Positions 4,764 to 6,219 of a stretch of DNA of 6,219 nucleotides are shown in pieces. Position numbers and translations under genes: made by a program. Each line of letters starts with the position of its first letter. Position 1 is the first letter of the stretch. Where the stretch lies: contig JAOUGY010000229.1 of NCBI GenBank assembly GCA_029865445.1, forward strand, positions 1 to 6,219, read 5' to 3'. The notes under the pieces were generated by a model. That model worked only from the letters and a program-made list of their open reading frames with translations, ran no database searches and was not told where the DNA came from. Origin of the DNA: Acidimicrobiia bacterium (GTDB lineage Bacteria > Actinomycetota > Acidimicrobiia > Spongiisociales > ZC4RG35).

Positions 4764-5549
4764 ATGCTCGATCCTGCCCGGTTCCCGACGTTGCGCTTCG
4801 AACGACCCGCGGACGGTGTGCTCGAGGTGGTGCTCGACAACCCGCCGATGAATTCAGTCGGCGTGGGCGGGCACCGCGACCTGGCCTATGTCTGGCCGGA
4901 CATCGACGGCGATGACTCGGTACGGGCGGTACTCCTGCGGGGCGAGGGGCGGGCGTTCTCGGCAGGAGGCGACTTCGAGTTAATCGATGGGATCATCGCC
5001 GACCCCGACTTTGCGGCCACGGTCATGAAGGAGGCCGGCGACCTGGTTCGCAACATCATCGACTGTTCCAAGCCGATCGTGTCGGCGATCAACGGCGCCG
5101 CCGTCGGGGCGGGGCTCGCTGCCGCCCTCCTCGCCGACATCCCGATCGCCGGTCGCCGCGCCAAGATCATCGATGGCCACGTGCGGCTGGGCGTGGCTGC
5201 GGGCGACCATGCCGTCGTCATCTGGCCGCTGCTCATGGGCATGGCCAAGGCGAAGTACTACCTACTCACCAACGAACCCCTGACCGGCGAGGAGGCGGAA
5301 CGCATCGGACTCGTCGCCAAGGTGGTCGACGACGACCTGCTGTACGAGGAGGCGCTTGCGGTCGCCACCGGGCTCGCCCAGGGGAGCCGGACCGCCATCA
5401 CCTGGACCAAGCGGTCGTTGAACCACTGGCTTCGGTCGGCGTTCCCCGCGTTCGATGCTTCGCTGGCGCTCGAGTTCCTAGGGTTTCGAGGCCGGGACGC
5501 AGCAGAAGGCATCGACGCCGTCCGCTCCAAACGGACCCCCGACTTCTGA
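4764..5549 (+). CDS. Crotonase-superfamily (enoyl-CoA hydratase/isomerase family) protein lacking both classical glutamates
   Basis: This is a 261-residue crotonase-fold protein of normal family length. The oxyanion-hole segment GRAFSAGGDF is at 62-71. The second half of the hole corresponds to INGAAVGAGLAAALLAD (109-125), and the CoA-binding and trimer helices follow with TGEEAERIGLVAKVVDDD (174-191) and the C-terminal AEGIDAVRSKRTPDF. Aligned by motif with rat mitochondrial enoyl-CoA hydratase, the catalytic Glu144 position is Ala119 and the Glu164 position is His139, inside DGHVRLGVAAGDH (137-149). Simple hydratase chemistry by the standard mechanism is therefore doubtful; Asp137, His139, Asp148 or His149 may serve instead, as alternative residues do in other crotonases. 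It acts on a CoA thioester in the cytoplasm. The ATG at 4764 is preferred; an in-frame GTG at 4746 would add six residues, and neither has a clear ribosome site. The gene is divergent from the SDR and convergent with the acyl-CoA dehydrogenase. The fold is certain, the reaction is not. Confidence 0.9.
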   Translation: MLDPARFPTLRFERPADGVLEVVLDNPPMNSVGVGGHRDLAYVWPDIDGDDSVRAVLLRGEGRAFSAGGDFELIDGIIADPDFAATVMKEAGDLVRNIIDCSKPIVSAINGAAVGAGLAAALLADIPIAGRRAKIIDGHVRLGVAAGDHAVVIWPLLMGMAKAKYYLLTNEPLTGEEAERIGLVAKVVDDDLLYEEALAVATGLAQGSRTAITWTKRSLNHWLRSAFPAFDASLALEFLGFRGRDAAEGIDAVRSKRTPDF

Positions 5550-5552
5550 CAT

Positions 5553-5577
5553 ACCCGCCGACCCTGGGTTGGCGGGT
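5553..5577. terminator. Bidirectional hairpin terminator candidate between convergent genes
   Basis: ACCCGCCGA (5553-5561) and TTGGCGGGT (5569-5577) form a 9-bp stem with one G-T wobble and a 7-nt loop. The hairpin fills the gap between the crotonase stop (ends 5549) and the dehydrogenase stop (begins 5578). A U-tract is missing on both strands, which is common for GC-rich actinobacterial terminators. Position and stem length make it the best terminator candidate in the window. Confidence 0.6.
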
Positions 5578-6219
5578 TCAGGTGAATGCGGCCAGGTTGG
5601 TGATCGAGTTGCCCAGGATCAGGGTGTGGATCTCGTTGGTGCCTTCGTAGGTGAAGACCGTCTCCAGGTTGGCCATGTGACGGAACACCGGATACTCGAG
5701 GGTGATCCCGTTCCCGCCGAGGATCGACCGGGCAGACCGGGCGACGTCGAGCGCCTGGCGGACGTTATCGAACTTCCCGAAGCTGATTTGCTCCGGCGTG
5801 AGGGTGCCCTCGTCCTTCCGACGACCGATGTGCAGCGACACGAGCGCCGACCGCTGGATCGCCACCATCATCTCCACCAGCTTCTGCTGGGTGAGCTGGA
5901 ACGAGGCAATCGGCCGATTGAACTGGCGTCGTTCACCCGCGTACTCCAGGGCGGCCTCGTAGCAGGCTCGAGCTGCTCCCACGGCACCCCAGAGGATCCC
6001 GAACCGCGCCTCGTTCAGACACGACAGCGGGCCGCGCATCGACGACACCCCGGGGAGCACGAAGTCGGCCGGAACCCGTACGTCGGACAACACCAGCTCG
6101 GAAGTCACCGACGCCCGCAACGAAGCCTTGCGTTCGATCTTGGGTGCAGAGAAGCCAGCAGTGTCCGTGGGCACGATGAACCCGCGGACGCCCTCGTCGG
6201 TTCGAGCCCACACGATCGC
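5578..6219 (-). CDS. gcdH: Glutaryl-CoA dehydrogenase-like acyl-CoA dehydrogenase, C-terminal part
   Basis: The minus-strand frame is open from the right edge to the stop at 5578-5580 and encodes 213 residues, about the C-terminal half of a roughly 390-residue enzyme. It begins within the beta domain (IVWARTDEG, fragment residues 2-10), continues with SLRASVTSELVLSDVRVP (33-50), then the C-terminal helical domain with CLNEARFGILWGAVGAA (67-83), RRQFNRPIASFQLTQQKL (97-114) and SILGGNGI (165-172). The catalytic base is Glu192 in TYEGTNEIH (190-198). SLRAS, the CLNEARFGI block and YEGTxxIHxLILGxxIT match glutaryl-CoA dehydrogenases, FAD enzymes that oxidise and decarboxylate glutaryl-CoA to crotonyl-CoA and pass electrons to ETF. 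The substrate-binding Arg of the N-terminal half is outside the window, so a non-decarboxylating or other acyl-CoA substrate is not excluded. GTG at 6211-6213 is an internal Val, not the start. The gene converges on the crotonase. Confidence 0.9.
   Translation of the reverse strand, partial: AIVWARTDEGVRGFIVPTDTAGFSAPKIERKASLRASVTSELVLSDVRVPADFVLPGVSSMRGPLSCLNEARFGILWGAVGAARACYEAALEYAGERRQFNRPIASFQLTQQKLVEMMVAIQRSALVSLHIGRRKDEGTLTPEQISFGKFDNVRQALDVARSARSILGGNGITLEYPVFRHMANLETVFTYEGTNEIHTLILGNSITNLAAFT

Noticed and set aside
4508..4915. Plus-strand open frames of 135 and 153 codons crossing from the SDR into the crotonase gene
   Set aside because: No motif, low-complexity composition, and both overlap well-supported genes in other frames.
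4764..5549. Naming the crotonase BadI or BadK outright
   Set aside because: The active-site segments I can compare do not match either enzyme well; only a general crotonase-family call is supported.

Overview
This 6.2 kb window is GC-rich and densely packed with genes. Third codon positions are biased to G/C, GTG starts occur, and at least two genes seem to be read without a Shine-Dalgarno site from a TANNNT box set 6 nt before the start codon. This suggests a high-GC Actinomycetota, possibly an environmental Acidimicrobiia-like lineage. The lineage is inferred from style and gene families only; there is no rRNA or marker gene here.

Layout: (1) Bases 1-342, minus strand: the N-terminal part of a secreted protein with a signal peptide and an F-type lectin (fucolectin) / F5/8-type C-like domain, running off the left edge. 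(2) Bases 343-534: a divergent intergenic region with a perfect 10-bp inverted repeat and a likely leaderless promoter. (3) Bases 535-2004, plus: a 14-TM MFS exporter of the DHA2 (EmrB/QacA-like) type with degenerate signature motifs. (4) Bases 2084-2148: a textbook sigma70-type promoter (TTGACA, 17 bp, TATATT) overlaid by repeated CGTTCAA/TTGAACG half-sites. (5) Bases 2156-3966, plus: a two-gene operon of a cysteine-free ArsR-like winged-helix regulator and a 12-TM DHA3/MFS_3-type exporter, joined by a TGATG stop/start overlap. This is most simply read as a self-regulated efflux switch.

(6) Bases 4003-6219: an acyl-CoA metabolism block. A minus-strand short-chain dehydrogenase resembles 2-hydroxycyclohexanecarboxyl-CoA dehydrogenase (BadH). 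It is divergent from a crotonase-fold (enoyl-CoA hydratase/isomerase family) gene, with only 20 bp between the start codons. That gene converges on the C-terminal half of a glutaryl-CoA dehydrogenase-like acyl-CoA dehydrogenase that runs off the right edge. The crotonase lacks both glutamates used by classical enoyl-CoA hydratases, so its reaction is open. Together the three enzymes fit CoA-thioester (alicyclic, aromatic-derived or dicarboxylic acid) catabolism, but the substrate cannot be read from the sequence.

The best-supported non-coding observation is the operator/promoter array at 2084-2148. The most interesting protein-level observations are the altered catalytic positions of the crotonase, the altered sugar-contact position of the lectin domain, and the degraded motif C of the first transporter. 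I saw no CRISPR array, tRNA, rRNA, transposase or att site.
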